Below, one piece after another: positions 12,395 through 26,182 of a DNA stretch of 64,000 bases. The translations under genes and the position numbers were made by a program. This DNA is from Engraulis encrasicolus (taxonomy: Eukaryota; Chordata; Actinopteri; Clupeiformes; Engraulidae), in contig NW_026945709.1 in assembly GCF_034702125.1 (NCBI RefSeq), positions 671,967 to 735,966 on the forward strand, read 5' to 3'. The notes beneath the pieces were generated by a model. It was not told where the DNA came from, made no database searches, and was given only the letters and a program-made list of their open reading frames with translations. The number at the start of each line of letters is the position of its first letter. The stretch's first letter is position 1.

Positions 12395-13279
12395 AAACAT
12401 TAATCCAAGTCTGACCGAGAAAACTATTAACCAATGCCCACTTTGGATAGTTCCAAATGTCAGAGTTGTTACAAGTCTAAGCTCTCTGCATGGCTAAGCA
12501 GTGATAGCCTACTTGATTTAGCCAATTATAAATTAAAAGGGGAGAACCGCAACAAACAACAAATTGAAACAACAACAAGTTTCAAGAAAAGACAGAAAGA
12601 ATAGCCTACAGCGTGCTGCCTCAACGTCGAGGCCTATGTTGAAATTAGGCCTACATCATTCACATGTGGGTCTTGATATGACAAAATGTTTTCCATAAAC
12701 TTCTCATCATCTTTGAAAACCGTAGAGTAAACAGTTGTCCCGTATGCCTTTCTTAATTCTGACATACAGAGCTTCTGCATTGCAGACACGTGTCGTCCAA
12801 CAAATCCTATATTTCCCCTTCTGTCCGTTCGCAAAGCAAGGTGCTAAGGTGTCTCTCAAAATCTGTTATTTATTTAACATAAAACAATGGATAAAATAAC
12901 GGTAGGGCCTATCCTTGCACGTCCTTCCAGCGGTAGTAGTCTAACTGTCAGCATCCCTCTCGCTGTTATCCAACAACAGTGGTGGTTGAATTGAATAGCC
13001 TACCCCTACAACTGTGGCGTGTCAAAGCCGTACACGTGTTGGTTCAGACTGCCCCCCGGTGACCAAAAAGTGTGCTGCAAATCAAAGTGGTGAACCCGCA
13101 GATGTAAGTTTTAATTTGCGTTATCTCGCAAAAATATTTGCGTTATCACGCAAAATATTTGCGTTATCTTGCAAATGGTTTGCGTTATCTCGCAAAAGAT
13201 TTGCGTTATCTCGCAAAGGTGTTAGTCTCCAGTGCATACATTCCCCCCTCCAAAAAAAAAATCCTAATGGGCCACCGTA
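12395..13279. repeat. Right inverted arm of the 8350-13279 element
   Basis: Reverse complement of 8350-9165 with indels, including an extra ATTGAAACAACAACAAG-like segment near 12562 and TAGGCCTA differences. The arms are diverged, so the element is not a recent insertion. Confidence 0.8.
13115..13217. repeat. Five TTTGCGTTATCTCGCAAA repeats, right arm
   Basis: Mirror image of 8421-8523, with the same number of units and the same order relative to the element end. Confidence 0.85.
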
Positions 13280-13395
13280 GAAATGTAACTACCATAGCAC
13301 TACAATACTATTACACAACACAGGGCCTTTAGTAATGCACCACGTCTTGGTCATTACCATACTGGTAACAACAAATGTATAAAGCCGCGTCTTAA

Positions 13396-15034
13396 AGTGT
13401 TTATGAAACGAAAACAAACGGTCATTCCCATTAAAGCCTTGTTTTTTCTGATAGCATCGATGAGACTTTGAACCCAATCATCCTGGAGGAACTTGTGAAA
13501 ATGGCAACTCAAAGTGTGAATTCTGTGAAATTTGGTGTGACTAATGAGCTGGGCTGTGACATCATAGAGGGGAGTCCCTGGTTTGCTAGTATGGCGATCT
13601 GAGAAAACAACACATATTTGATGGACCCACATCTTATAAAGGAACCAAAATTCTGATACAAACATCAGTGTGTCGAAAAACCACACATCCAACCTCATGA
13701 GAAAAAAAACAGCAGCACAAATCTATTTCAGAGGCACTGATACATCTGCAGAAAGTGACATGTCTGACAGGCGAAGTGACGATTGTTGACATAGCCTGAC
13801 AGTTCGTTTTGTTTATGGTTATGGTTGCTAAGGGCGCTTTGCCATGACCCACAGATGACATGGCGTGTGTATTTGTTGACAAATGGGGGGCATTTTGATT
13901 CAATTGCGCGATATAGTGTGATTGAAATGCATGTAGGCTACATGCAAAAATATCATCAACTAGAGAAAAAACGGAGGTATTAGGCTGTTGGAAAAACACC
14001 CTCAACAGTCCTCAACATATTTTTAGCGTTGATCATTATTATTTTTTGTGCTCAAAGTCACAGGCGTCGCGTGTCCCTCAGCCGGACTCTGAGGACGAGG
14101 TGTGTCCAAACGTCAGCCACACGTGCACCACAATACTAAAAACAAACAATCAACGCTTCAAAGTAGGCCTACGCTATGTGCATCTCTGTTTATTCGCTAA
14201 GCAGCCCAATCTGTGAGTTGGCTGTCCTCGACTGAGAGCACCACGCTGATGTCCTCCCAAAACCAATTTATTGACCAGTTGAATGGCAATCAATAAAAAG
14301 TGCATATTCCGAGAGCATTCGCATCGGTTTGGCATGTAATGTGCATTACCCTTTCCTGAAAACAACATACAAAGCAGATGGACAAGGTAAAACGAGTAGC
14401 CTAAAGCAAAGCAGTGCACTCACCTGTCTTCGTGCCCGAGCAGTTACAGGGGCAGTTTCAGTCTGCACGCCGGCGATGTCAATTGTTGGAACTGCTTGAG
14501 GCAATAGCATTCTCTTCAGTCCAACCATGCCCGCGACCTCCACATTTGTGGTGAAGCACAAGGGGTGGAAATGTGCCGAGCACAACAGTGACCAAGAGCT
14601 TGCTTCAAAACCACGCATTGGATCCACAGAGCCCTAGCTTGATTTAGCCTTCTCCTTGTCGGCCACAGTTCCATCATTCTTCACAGAAGGGAACTTGTGC
14701 AAAGATATTCCTTCTGTCAAGTAGCCATTTTTGCAGCTGGCACCGTTCGGCCCTCCAGCAACACACTGCTTGACACTGCGCTTTGTTTTGGTACTAGCCG
14801 CCATTGATCTGAACAAGGTGGAATGAGGTGAACTCACCCCTTCTATGTCACGCATATCATTTGCATAAAATTTGCATGTCACCAAAAAAACACTTTTTGG
14901 GAACGTTTTAACATGACTTTTAGGACAAAATATCACCCAGACAATATCCCATTTTATTCACAAGGCTTAGAACTTTCAGAATCTGTCCTGGAAATGGTCA
15001 AATTCCTTTACTTTGTTTTCGTTTCATAAACACT
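13396..15034 (-). mobile_element. Kolobok-like element with THAP remnant
   Basis: The termini AGTGTTTATGAAACGAAAAC and GTTTTCGTTTCATAAACACT are perfect inverted repeats extending to about 23 bp, each flanked by TTAA (13392-13395 and 15035-15038). TTAA duplication together with a THAP zinc finger is characteristic of the Kolobok superfamily. The THAP part is on the minus strand near the right end, as expected for the 5' end of a transposase gene. No DDE catalytic core is recognisable in the remaining sequence, so the copy is internally deleted or decayed. Confidence 0.7.
14340..14804 (-). pseudogene. THAP-domain transposase fragment
   Basis: From MAASTKTKRSVKQC the frame reads C-x4-NGAS-C followed by LHKFP, the N-terminal half of a THAP zinc finger. 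After an in-frame TAG near 14634, the same frame resumes with LLCSAHFHPLCF and LLPQAVPTI, the C-terminal CxxH part and the AVPT box of THAP proteins. The expected tryptophan helix between them (LWIQ) lies in another frame, so at least one frameshift and one stop have accumulated. THAP domains bind DNA; here it would have targeted the element ends. Domain call is firm, superfamily follows from the TTAA ends. Confidence 0.75.
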
Positions 15035-15038
15035 TTAA

Positions 15039-15224
15039 GGGGTTAAGTAGTGTTCCTTTTAGATAGGGAGATGTAAGAGTTAGGAGTGGGCATGTGCCTA
15101 GTGGTTGGGCCAACGGGATTCTTGTTTCCTTTTTTCTTCTCACCTTTCATGGATTCTCTTTCATTCCCTCCATGTGTCGGTTCATTTGTATTTCTTTTTT
15201 ATAACTCCTTTCCAGAAGACATCC

Positions 15225-15295
<71 letters not shown>

Positions 15296-15933
15296 TTTTA
15301 TTTAACCACCGTTGCAGTTTGTAGGCCTATATTGAAGGTGATATGAGTGCTTTGAGCATTTTCAGGTGCTTGGCACATCATTAGTTATGCCTCCGTTAGT
15401 TAGGCCTAGTTCTTAGTAATTAGCTCCAGACTTCCTTCGAAAAATAACAAGGGCCCTGACATTTAAAACAAGGTTTTGGGACATCCTAATGTTCAGGTTG
15501 TTTATTAAAATGTCTAGGTATAAAAGCCAGTACACTCCTTCATGTCAAAAGTTCCTTTTGGTGATTGCACACAATGCAACACTGAAACGCTGGCTACAAG
15601 TTGAGAAACCTAGTTTTAGCCCAAGGTCGAGGTAAACATTCTGTAGATTTCCACCACTCTCTCCAGCACTTTCTTTGTTAAGTGCTTTGTTACTTTCCTC
15701 CATGCTGGCCAAAGGTACAATGTTATAGGATGACTGTTCAGGGTGAAAGGAAGGGCTGTGCTGGCTATTGTTCTGTTGAATACTAACTGCAGGGACGGTA
15801 AGGGACGACCATCCTAGCGTGATAAGTTTGTAGTTGGCTGCTCTGTAATGGCCGTGGTCTGAATATGCTGAGAAGGTGTTTTCTTATCAAGCCACTAGGG
15901 AGAGCACAGCAGTGTGTATGTGTCAGTCTATGT
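15039..15933. other. Unassigned, with an (AC)n microsatellite at 15229-15294
   Basis: The AC tract is about 66 bp. The rest shows no gene. GTTAGGCCTAG near 15401 and GTAGGCCTAT near 15320 are members of the dispersed TAGGCCTA class. Confidence 0.5.
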
Positions 15934-16324
15934 GTTTACATGAGACACTTAAGTCCGATTTAGCTCACTTTAAATCTGATTTAAAACTTAATTCCGATCT
16001 AAAAATGTAATGTAAACACTTATCGAACAGGATTTAAGTTTATTCTGATTTAAACTTAAGTCCGATTAAAGTGGGTGGTTTATTCCTCTTTTAAATCCGA
16101 TTAAACAAGTTCCTCTGTCATGTAACCTTTTATTCAGAATTACAATAAATCCGGTCGTTCCACGCATGCTCGTTGGCCACACGATGGCGCCAAGACCCCG
16201 TGCTCTTTAATTCATGGCGGACTTCTGGTCCACTTCCTACATGAAAGTTTTGCTTAATTTAAAGTCTCTAAGCGACTATAAATGTTGTGGCTTCCATATA
16301 TTGATGAAAAGTGCCCCACGAAGT

Positions 16325-16800
16325 AAGGGGTCTTACACACCAGGGCGGTAAAGCGTCGCGGAACGGCCGCGTTTTTTACCGCCGTCGGTGAAAATACATT
16401 GAAACATATCTGTCCTTACACACCAACCGGTGGTAGTCGAGTGTCAGCGGCGCGGGAGCCGGCTCCGTGCCGCGCTGCATTTGGAAAATAGAATTCGATC
16501 GTATTTTTCACGCCGGCGACCGGCGGTGTCTCATTCAAATGAATGGCAAAGTAGCATGCTAGCTTTGACTGTGGGGAGCGTTTTGAACAGGACTGGCTGT
16601 GCACGCCGACGCTGTCAGTGTGAAAGGCAGAGAAAAACACACCGGGCGAAACAAAGCAGAAAGACTGCGTTCGTCCCGCGACCGTTCCGTTTCGCCTTGG
16701 TATGTTTTGGCCCTAATGAAGCACAACAAAGTTATTCCACATTACCCTTTGACCACTCGTTTTTCTATGCTAACAGGGTAGCTAATGTAGCATTGTAAAT
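16325..16800. other. GC-rich segment, possible Harbinger-like end
   Basis: GGGGTCTTACACACCAGGGC begins a CpG-rich stretch (CGGCGCGGGAGCCGG near 16450) unlike the surrounding AT-rich DNA. A matching right end was not found. A 122-aa frame covers it without a recognised motif. Confidence 0.25.
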
Positions 16801-17002
16801 GATCCAGGGAGAAAGGGGGAAATGTTGTGATTTCAGTCCGCCTGAGGCAACGATTTTCGGGGGGAAGATCACCTGCATCCCGGTGGCATTGGACCACGCC
16901 CCCTTGCCTTATTTGGCTCGCTCAGCACATGTGTACTCAGTCCAATCGCAATGCTTTCTTTTCCCCAGACGTTTAATCAAATTTCTGTGAAAGTGCCATG
17001 TA

Positions 17003-18303
17003 CAGTATATCACAAAAGTGAATACACCCCTCACAGTTTTGCAGATTTTTGAGTATATCTTTTCATAGGAAAGCATTACAGAAATTTCACTTTGACACAA
17101 TGATTAGTGACCTTTTAACAACATATTTAACCGCTTAAATTTCTTGTTCACTCAGAAAAAAACTAAATACAGTCATTAATGTTTGAACATGTACTCACAA
17201 AAGTGAGTACACCCCAGATTAAAATCCGGTAGAGAAGGGGCTGTGTTGGCTCGTTTTGTCTCGAATTGAAACGAAATGAAAAGGGATGAAAAGGGAGGTC
17301 ATCAGTGTGCGTTTCAACCTTTCTTTGCATTGAACTTTTACATTTTGAGTCTGCATCTGGCTTAAATAGATTGGTGTGAGATTTGAATGCAATCCTATGG
17401 AGAATATCAAGATCTGCTTCAGTAGTCACAGTGCATGTTGACATGCATGTTTCTTTTAGGTGTATTTCAGATTGCCATGTTGACAGCATTCATGCATCCC
17501 CAAACCATGTCAGTCCCACTACCATGCTTGGCTATGGAGAGGATACACCTTTTTTGTAAAACTCACTTGTTTACCACCACACATGCTTGACACCATCTAA
17601 AGTATATTTGTTTATCTTGGTCTCTTCAGATCACACGACATGGTTCCAGTGATCCATATCCTTGGTCTGTTCATCTCTCTTGAGACCAAGATAAACAAAT
17701 TTGCTTTAGATGGTGTCAAGCATGTGTGGTGGTAAACAAGTGAGTTTTACAAAAAAGGTGTATCCTCTCCATAGCCAAGCATGGTAGTGGGACTGACATG
17801 GTTTGGGGATGCATGAATGCTGTCAACATTTGCAATCTGAAATACACCTAAAAGAAACATGCATGTCAACATGCACTAAGACTACTGAAGCAGATCCTGT
17901 TATTCTCCATAGGATTGCATTCAAATCTCACATCAATCTATTTAAGCCAGATGCAGACTCAAAATGTAAAAGTTCAATGCAAAGAAAGGTTGAAACGCAC
18001 ACTGATGACCTCCCTTTTCATCCCTTTTCATTTCGTTTCAATTCGAGACGATTCGAGCCAACACAGCCCCTTCTCTACCGGATTTTAATCTGGGGTGTAC
18101 TCACTTTTGTGAGTACATGTTCAAACATTAATGGCTGTATTTAGTTTTTTCTGAGTGAACAAGAAATTTAAGCGGTTAAATATGTTGTTAAAAGGTCACT
18201 AATCATTGTGTCAAAGTGAAATTTCTGTAATGCTTTCCTATGAAAAGATATACTCAAAAATCTGCAAAACTGTGAGGGGTGTATTCACTTTCGTGATATA
18301 CTG
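17003..18303. mobile_element. Palindromic Tc1/mariner derivative
   Basis: TA flanks both ends (17001-17002, 18304-18305), and the termini are CAGTATATCAC and GTGATATACTG. Nearly the whole element is an inverted repeat: 17003 to about 17637 is the reverse complement of about 17675-18303, leaving a loop of roughly 40 bp. The terminal phrase CACAAAAGTGAATACACCCC and the phrase GACCAAGATAAACAAAT match a common teleost ISRm11-type Tc1/mariner element as I remember it. Both arms carry a mirrored fragment of the transposase region with stops, so no transposase can be made. Confidence 0.85.
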
Positions 18304-18389
18304 TATAGGCCTACACGTCGCAAAATAACTCTTAATCCGATCTATTTAAATCCGATATATTAAATCCGACTCAAAAACATCATGAAAAC

Positions 18390-20219
18390 GTAGTCAGTGA
18401 TAATGAAGGAGAATGCAATATAAGGTTATTATGCAAGAGGTGGATGGGGTAGTTTGGGACTACTGTTAAGAAGTAGAGTGTCGAGGGGTCTTACGAATCA
18501 GGCACACAGATACGGCAGGAGGCAGGAGATGGAGTTTTTGCCATTTATTTGCACACAACAGGTGTCAAGTGAGCCATAGACCATTAAACCAAAAGAAAAT
18601 AAACCGAAAACAAAATGTTGAAAAATATGAAACACTATTTACAAAATTTACAAGAAAATAAACGGGCTACAATGAGCCAAAGTAAATGCACAAACAATGA
18701 ATTAGCCTAAGGCTCTCTAGGGTAAAGTTTTGTCACCACTCACACAGCTGAGGGTAGGAAAGAGCATTCAAATGCACAGGTCTTGACTCTACCTGGCTCT
18801 CCCCCAAACTGGACTAATCTCCATTAATAAAGAGCACCTGTCTCCTCCCTATAGGCAGCTACTACAAGTGCCTGAACAGAAAGTAGGGAGTTTTAATTAG
18901 GCATATAATAATAATTTATTTTAACATTTTAAAATAGTGCGGAATTGGTGTACATATTCTTTGGCCTTTTACAAAATAATAACAAAGAATTTCATGCACA
19001 GGTCAACACACAACTGTCAACAATCACAATGCTTTCAATCTTTTACTGCTAAAGCGAGGGAGTAAGGATGCGCACATGAGAACGTGCGCCATAATAAAAG
19101 CATCCTCAAACAAACGTGCAACCCTTTGCCACAACACGGAAGTACTGCGGCGCTGGTAAGACATGGAAACTTCCGATGCTTAAGCAAACATTTGTTGGTG
19201 TTCTTAAGCACGTCAAATCTACTCGTTTGAGCTCACTAAGGACTGATATTAATCCTGTCCATAATCATTAAAGACACCAAAGACATGTGTCGACCCATGC
19301 CAACTAACTAGACCACAGTATGAAAGTTGAAACACACACCAGAGTTTGTAGAGTCTGTGATCAATGATAGCGCAGGGGACTGATTAAGTGGGGAGGCTAA
19401 CAATGCATACTTTCAATGGCAGCTGCCATAGCAGAGGCCGTGATGATGACGCGCTCACAGGTCGCATCATCACAACTACCAAATGCACACATGTATCACA
19501 TGCCCAAATGCACAACACATAAAAATACATACATATGCACATGCATATCAGATACAGTTTGATCCATTGGATACTCCTTAGTTAAACAAGTATATATCTT
19601 CAAATTAATGATGACACCAATCACTCTATCAATACCATACATAATTTGTATGTATACCATTGTTATCACTGTGATATTCAATAGATAGGCCTAACATTAT
19701 GGTAATACGTTTATTGCAACATATTTACAACATTATTTAGTTGCATTGTAGTTTACAACATTATTTAGTTGCATTGTTAAACGCTGAATGTAACGCATTT
19801 ATCACAATCCTTACAACTAAATATCACATTGTCCGCATAATTGCTGATGTTACCATTCTAATATCCTTCAGGGGTGGTTGGCTTATCAGTAGCACAGACA
19901 TGCCCATCACAGCATCATTATCCCAGGGGAAGCAACAGGCGTGATTTGGCCAGCCAACATCGAGAGAGCGAGAGAAGGAGTAGTAGAGAGATGCAGATGG
20001 AGAAAGAGTTGGAAAGGGGCAGATAGAGACAGAGTGTGTGGATAGGAAGTGAGGTAGGAGAGTGCGAAGAGAGAGAGGAGAAGATGAGAGGCAGAGAGGT
20101 ATAGGGAGAAGAGAGAGATAGAGGACGGGTGTCCTTCTCATCTCCCCATCCTACGGTTATTCATCAGTCAGAGAGAGAGAGAGAGGGGGGGGGGGATCAT
20201 CTCCCACCCTACAGATTTC
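18390..20219. other. Unassigned, with small repeats
   Basis: No gene recognised. TTTACAACATTATTTAGTTG is repeated in direct orientation near 19726 and 19751. Purine-rich GAGA sequence occupies 19965-20125. Confidence 0.5.
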
Positions 20220-20245
20220 CATCAGGATGAGGACAGGACTGAGGA

Positions 20246-20486
20246 TGCACACACGCACGTACACACGCAGGCAGGCAGGCACACACACACATGTAGGCAC
20301 ACACACAGGTAGGCACACACACGTAGGCTGACTGGAGACTCTAAAGGCCGGAATCTTCTTGAGGAAATCACCTCCTCTGGGCAGAACTGAAAAGAGTAAG
20401 AAAGAGAGAGGAGGAAAAAAAGGAAATATGGCAAGAGAGAGAGAGAGGAAGTATAAAAAGCAAAGAGGAGAAACTCAAGATGGGGT

Positions 20487-20561
<75 letters not shown>
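20246..20561. repeat. Degenerate AC cluster and (AC)n microsatellite
   Basis: CACGCAGGCAGGCACAC-type sequence spans 20246-20330, and a pure AC run spans 20488-20561. The 150 bp between them are purine-rich and non-coding. Confidence 0.9.
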
Positions 20562-20951
<390 letters not shown>

Positions 20952-21059
20952 CGTTTGCCTGTGCTGCCGTAACAATGGATTATACATCGTTATTAGTCAA
21001 TGAACTAGCCCAGCATATCCCTATTTCAGACCATCTTATGGCCTGTCACTGATTCTTGA

Positions 21060-22960
21060 AAGTTTGGCAAAAACATGTCCCAGCAGTAAAATGCTAATTC
21101 TGTTGAAAATCAACTAAATTTTCACGAACAAAATGAATCCAGGTAATGGCCAAGGGGTCTGTTACACAAATACACAGTTGTTTGAAATATTTAAGTGTAA
21201 TTTTATTACTTTTCATGGCTATAAACCTGTCCACACCCTGTAAAAACGCCTGTCCCAAGGACTGGCATCATCATTTCAATTGAATTAAAATACAAAAATC
21301 ACTAACAGAATTGAACAATATCAACATGATGTGGAAGACCATATTAAAGTGGTTCTACAGATGTGCACATAGTGCATGTAAAACAATATTTACTATTATT
21401 TTCTGATTGCTCAAAATGTGTCCAGCATATTGGTCACCACCGTCAGATTTTTTCTAAAAGACAATAAAATCAGGTATGCACAAGGTCATTTTCATTACTG
21501 AGGACCCCTTTTCAAACCTTTAGCTCTACTGCATACTTCACCATCACTGAAGCTCCTATAAGTTTACTATTTTGTCCTCAATTTGTTAATTTGTTTGGAC
21601 ACTGGTACTGTCCCAACCATAAACTGTCAACACCGTCGGGGGTTTTAATAGTATTATATTACATTAATGTTAATTAATATATACTTTCTCAGAAAAGTTA
21701 TGAAGCACCCAAGAAACAGAGCGAAAATGAAATGGCTAATGTGAACAAACAATGCATAATATCACACCGTCAGATGTCACCACCGTCAGATTTTGTTCCG
21801 CTCATCATCGTGTTCCATATTTTACTTAATTGTGCTGGTTAATGAAACATTACTAGGCATGTTAGTAATAATTGTGATCCAAAATGATACTCTAGCCACC
21901 ACTGAGGTGCATTTGGAGGATGTTTTGTCAGAAAACCTGACGGTGGTGACATCTGATGGAGTTCACCAAAAAACACATGTTTTACGTGTTTTTGACATGT
22001 TTTAGGAATATGCATACAATAAGTATCTACAGTTATGTTGAATTGTTAAAGTAATTCACTTTAATACAGTAAACATATGTTTTTACTTCTAATTCTGTCT
22101 GCCGCTGTTGACAAAACAAGAAAGAGCCCATTTTATGAAAAATGTTAAACATGGGGAGCTTGGGCAATACATTCACTGCACAACCAAGACCTTAAATTTA
22201 TGATAATACACCTCTATATTTTGGATTTGAACAACTTAAAACCTGTTTTTGCCACATTTTCAAGAACCAATGGCCTACTTCCTAGAGAATCTAACTAATG
22301 AAGAAAAAACACATGTACAAACATACTGTGCACACACAAAAATAAAGTGTTTATGCAAGATGCCATTGACTTGAGAGGGCTATTTATTTTGCTAAATGCA
22401 GGTACAAATTAGGCCACTTTCACCACTCTCAGATTACTGTCACCACCGTCAGTTCTTAAGTCACCACCGTAAGAAGGAGTTTTGGATATTTTAAATTAAT
22501 GTGCTTACAAAATTGTCCTTATGAGTTGTTGAATTATCATAGTAATAGACCGTTTAAGCCTACACGAATATTTGTGAAATTACAAAAAATTGTTTGTTCT
22601 ATTTAGGCGTTAAGTAAGCATCGTATGACGGTACATTTTAAAATTAGAACGCATGAAACAGTATTAAAATAGAACAAAAGTGAATTTTCAACATTCAAAG
22701 GCATATGTGTGAACCAAAAAATATACGTATTCACTTAAAAACTCCAGATACACGTGCAACCAAATACAATTTTAATTGCTATTAATTGTGTCTGACGGTG
22801 TTGACAAAAAACATTTCTGAAAAGCCAAGACCTTAGTCTACGAGGATATACCATATAATTTGGTAATTCACTTTGTTTTTTTCTGTCAACATTACAACCT
22901 GTTTTAGCCACTTTCTCAAGAATCAGTGCTGTATAACTTCTATGGTACTGTACTGTACAT
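21060..22960. repeat. Region with recurrent CACCACCGTCAG motif and a diverged duplication
   Basis: GTCACCACCGTCAG or close variants occur near 21432, 21764, 21777, 22448 and 22460 on the + strand. TGACGGTGGTGAC lies near 21938 and TGACGGTGTTGAC near 22793 as complements. A block from about 22100 to 22290 (CTGTTGACAAAA, CCAAGACCTTA, ACCTGTTTT-GCCAC, TCAAGAA) is repeated near 22793-22935, about 690 bp away. No target duplication or coding frame was found. It may be one old repetitive element, or several. Confidence 0.5.
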
Positions 22961-23725
<765 letters not shown>

Positions 23726-24325
23726 GCTGTGATCCACTTTAGCCAAGCATTATGCTAATGCAAACTGCCAGGATAACTCTGACGAGTCATTTAGGCTACA
23801 TAGTTAATAACTACACACCATATGCAGGTTAATACGTCCAGTATAATGGTAATATAAGGGGCCAAAACACAGTTTTTTTAATCCGTTCTGATGTGTGTTA
23901 TCATCTAAGTCACTTTCAACTTTTAAATTATCATCTAAGTCACTTTTGTGAAGGCGGTCTAAATTGCAGTCAGTTGTGCTGCCACCTTTAAATAACCCCA
24001 CACAGCAGTTTTTATATGATCCTGCAGTCTTGGCTGGTTTTCTCTCAGTTGATAATGGATTCGCCTTCGCTCACAGACTGCCTACCATACATCTGTCTTG
24101 CCTGGTATTTCTTTTTACACTGACAAGGGCTTCTGACAGCAGTGATTTTCATGGCCTTGTATTTTCCCTTTGTGGGACTATGCTTGTAACACAACTAGTT
24201 TTTTCAGACAGCTGATTTAGAAAAAAAATTCTTCTAACAAGCAGTTTGGTTGCTAGGGTTCCTTTTCTGATAAATAAGACATTGTCTATGTGTGTTAATA
24301 TTTATCTAGCTTAATGTGTAGGCCT
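23726..24325. other. No gene recognised
   Basis: A short tandem TTATCATCTAAGTCACTTT occurs twice near 23898 and 23929. Confidence 0.5.
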
Positions 24326-25165
24326 ATGTAACACACCTGAAATATTGGCTAACGCCTTGTAGGCTACGTGTGATATGTTTTGGTGCACTAATATATGTTT
24401 TTTTTTAAAGAGTTTGAATAAGCGTCTCATGTCGTATTGTATTTCTAGCGTTTATACAACTTCTTCCTATGAACTTTTGTTTCGTTGGCGAACTATTATT
24501 GGTTCAAGTGAACTTGACAAATACCTACGTGTAGGTGAGGGAGAAGTTCGACACACAAGCTTTCTGTGTCCGTTTTGTTTAAGTTCCTAGTTAATGTTTT
24601 TTTTTGTTTGAGAAGTTAGTCACCGGTTTCGGTTTGACAGTTGGAGATGCTATCTGCCCGGTCAACATCGGAGCCTCGGCTAGCCTGCTGAGGACCTTCA
24701 GGCTGAGAGGACCAGCTTCGCGTCAGAAAACCATTCTGGTGGCGTGAATGGTATTGGGGTCGAGATCGGGTGACGGTTGCGTTTGTGGATACGTGAACGT
24801 GGATAAACGGCGATCTGTGAGTAAACAGTTCTGTTCAATGGACGGTAAGAGCTCCATCGCGCGCCAACATGGGTACCCACAATAACTTTCGTTAACCCCA
24901 GCCGGGTATTTTCCTTTATTCGGTTTTGTGTGTGTTGTCTTTGTCTGTGTTTCTGACATTTGGTCAGAGTATCCTTGAAGGAGTGTTTGGGCGAATCAAT
25001 AATTCCTGTGGGTTCAAATAAATGGCTATCATTTATCTTTTAATATAACCTGTTTCCCATTGATGTCTTATTTATGCGTGTTTTGATACTCCAAATTCAT
25101 GTAATATAGTGAAAGTCTGTTATGAATGTTGTTATCGATATCTCTGAGGTGTAATTCAGAGTGGG
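24326..25165 (+). other. Unassigned; weak LTR-like features
   Basis: A TGTAACACACCTG start near 24326, a GC-richer middle with a clean promoter-like change in composition, AATAAATGG near 25016, and GTGGGGGCTCAC near 25162 (similar to the first bases of a tRNA-Pro primer site) together suggest an LTR. No second LTR or duplication is visible, so this is only a candidate. Confidence 0.2.
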
Positions 25166-26141
25166 GGCTCACGTACTACATAAGCACAGCAGTCAACAGT
25201 AACTACTTCTACAGTTTACCCTAGGCCTCTACCCTAGACGGTAAATGACTTAATAATTCTACTTTCAAGGATGATGAGTAGGGTTGCTACATGTAATATG
25301 GCATAATACCATTTTCAATCTGTACCTTCATTGCAGTATTGACAAAGCCTTTCCCCAACATTAAGTCTGGCTGCAGAGATATAGGCTGAGTCATGGGAGC
25401 CAACTGGCACAAGCCATTGGCAGCCATTCCTTGGCTAATGAGAAGTGAGGTTACTCAATAGGACCTTCCTTGTCAAACTAAGGACAAAGGATATATAATC
25501 TCTGCTGTACTTCTGCAAAAGCCGTACACTGCATAATTACAATAACCACACATACAGTATCTTGTGCTTTCCATGGCTTTTATATCAGCCTGCATCATTG
25601 TTCTTATAGATATTTACTCCACAAAGAAAATATTGCAGTGCTTATCCAACACTCAGAGAGTTGCTTTAACGTCTTCTATAGAGTATTTGGCCCCAGAATA
25701 CTCTCTAAGTGATGAATTAACACTGCCGTTTTTCACTGTGTCTTCAATCGGTCATTGCAGACTTCTTCCCCTTTTCCTTAGCATTATTTTAATGGACATG
25801 ATCACCTTGTTGGTCACAATGCCTTACAAGAGGGTATAACAAAGTAAAGACAGTCATGAATACCGTCTTGCCAATTGTGTTGTGATTTGAAAAATTGCGA
25901 TGGGGCAAACAGGGTGCTCTGTTTGACCTTTGGTCATTACCATTTTGGTGACACTAAAAAGGCTCTGCGCTAAGGGGTTAAATTAGGCTATTAATTAAAT
26001 AACTTATTGCCTCAACTTATTCTTTGAAAGATTGGAAAAAAGTTCTCCTGCGGCATGAACCTACAGTATATTGGCCATGCATTTTCTTTGAAATTTAATA
26101 AAGGCATTATGGCACCCAAAGGATATGTACTGTACTGTGAT
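25166..26141. other. No gene recognised
   Basis: GGCTCTGCGCTAAGGGGTTAA near 25958 resembles the terminus of TTAA-target fish elements, but no partner end was found. A 91-aa frame at 25564-25839 shows no family motif. Confidence 0.45.
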
Positions 26142-26182
26142 GTTTACACACGCACGCACGCACGCACACACACACACACATA
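26142..26182. repeat. Short ACGC/AC microsatellite
   Basis: CACGCACGCACG followed by ACACAC, about 40 bp. Confidence 0.85.

Larger units (their letters stand above)
15934..18389. mobile_element. Decayed inverted-repeat element hosting nested insertions
   Basis: Left end GTTTACATGAGACACTTAAG plus TCCGATTTA matches the reverse complement of the right end (GTTTTCATGATGTTTTTGAG plus TCGGATTTA) at about 20 of 29 positions. The subterminal area carries many AATCCGAT/ATCGGATT units on both sides (15955-16110 and 18330-18370). A 1.3 kb palindromic Tc1-like element was inserted at 17003. No target duplication is clear. Confidence 0.5.

Noticed and set aside
17163..18144. Matching 108- and 113-aa frames on opposite strands
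   Set aside because: They are the mirrored arms of the palindromic Tc1/mariner derivative, antisense or out of frame to the real transposase.
24326..25165. Complete LTR retrotransposon
   Set aside because: Only weak terminal and primer-site resemblance; no internal gag-pol and no second LTR.
25958..25981. TTAA-element terminus (GCGCTAAGGGGTTAA)
   Set aside because: No partner end with the same inverted sequence was found within a plausible distance.
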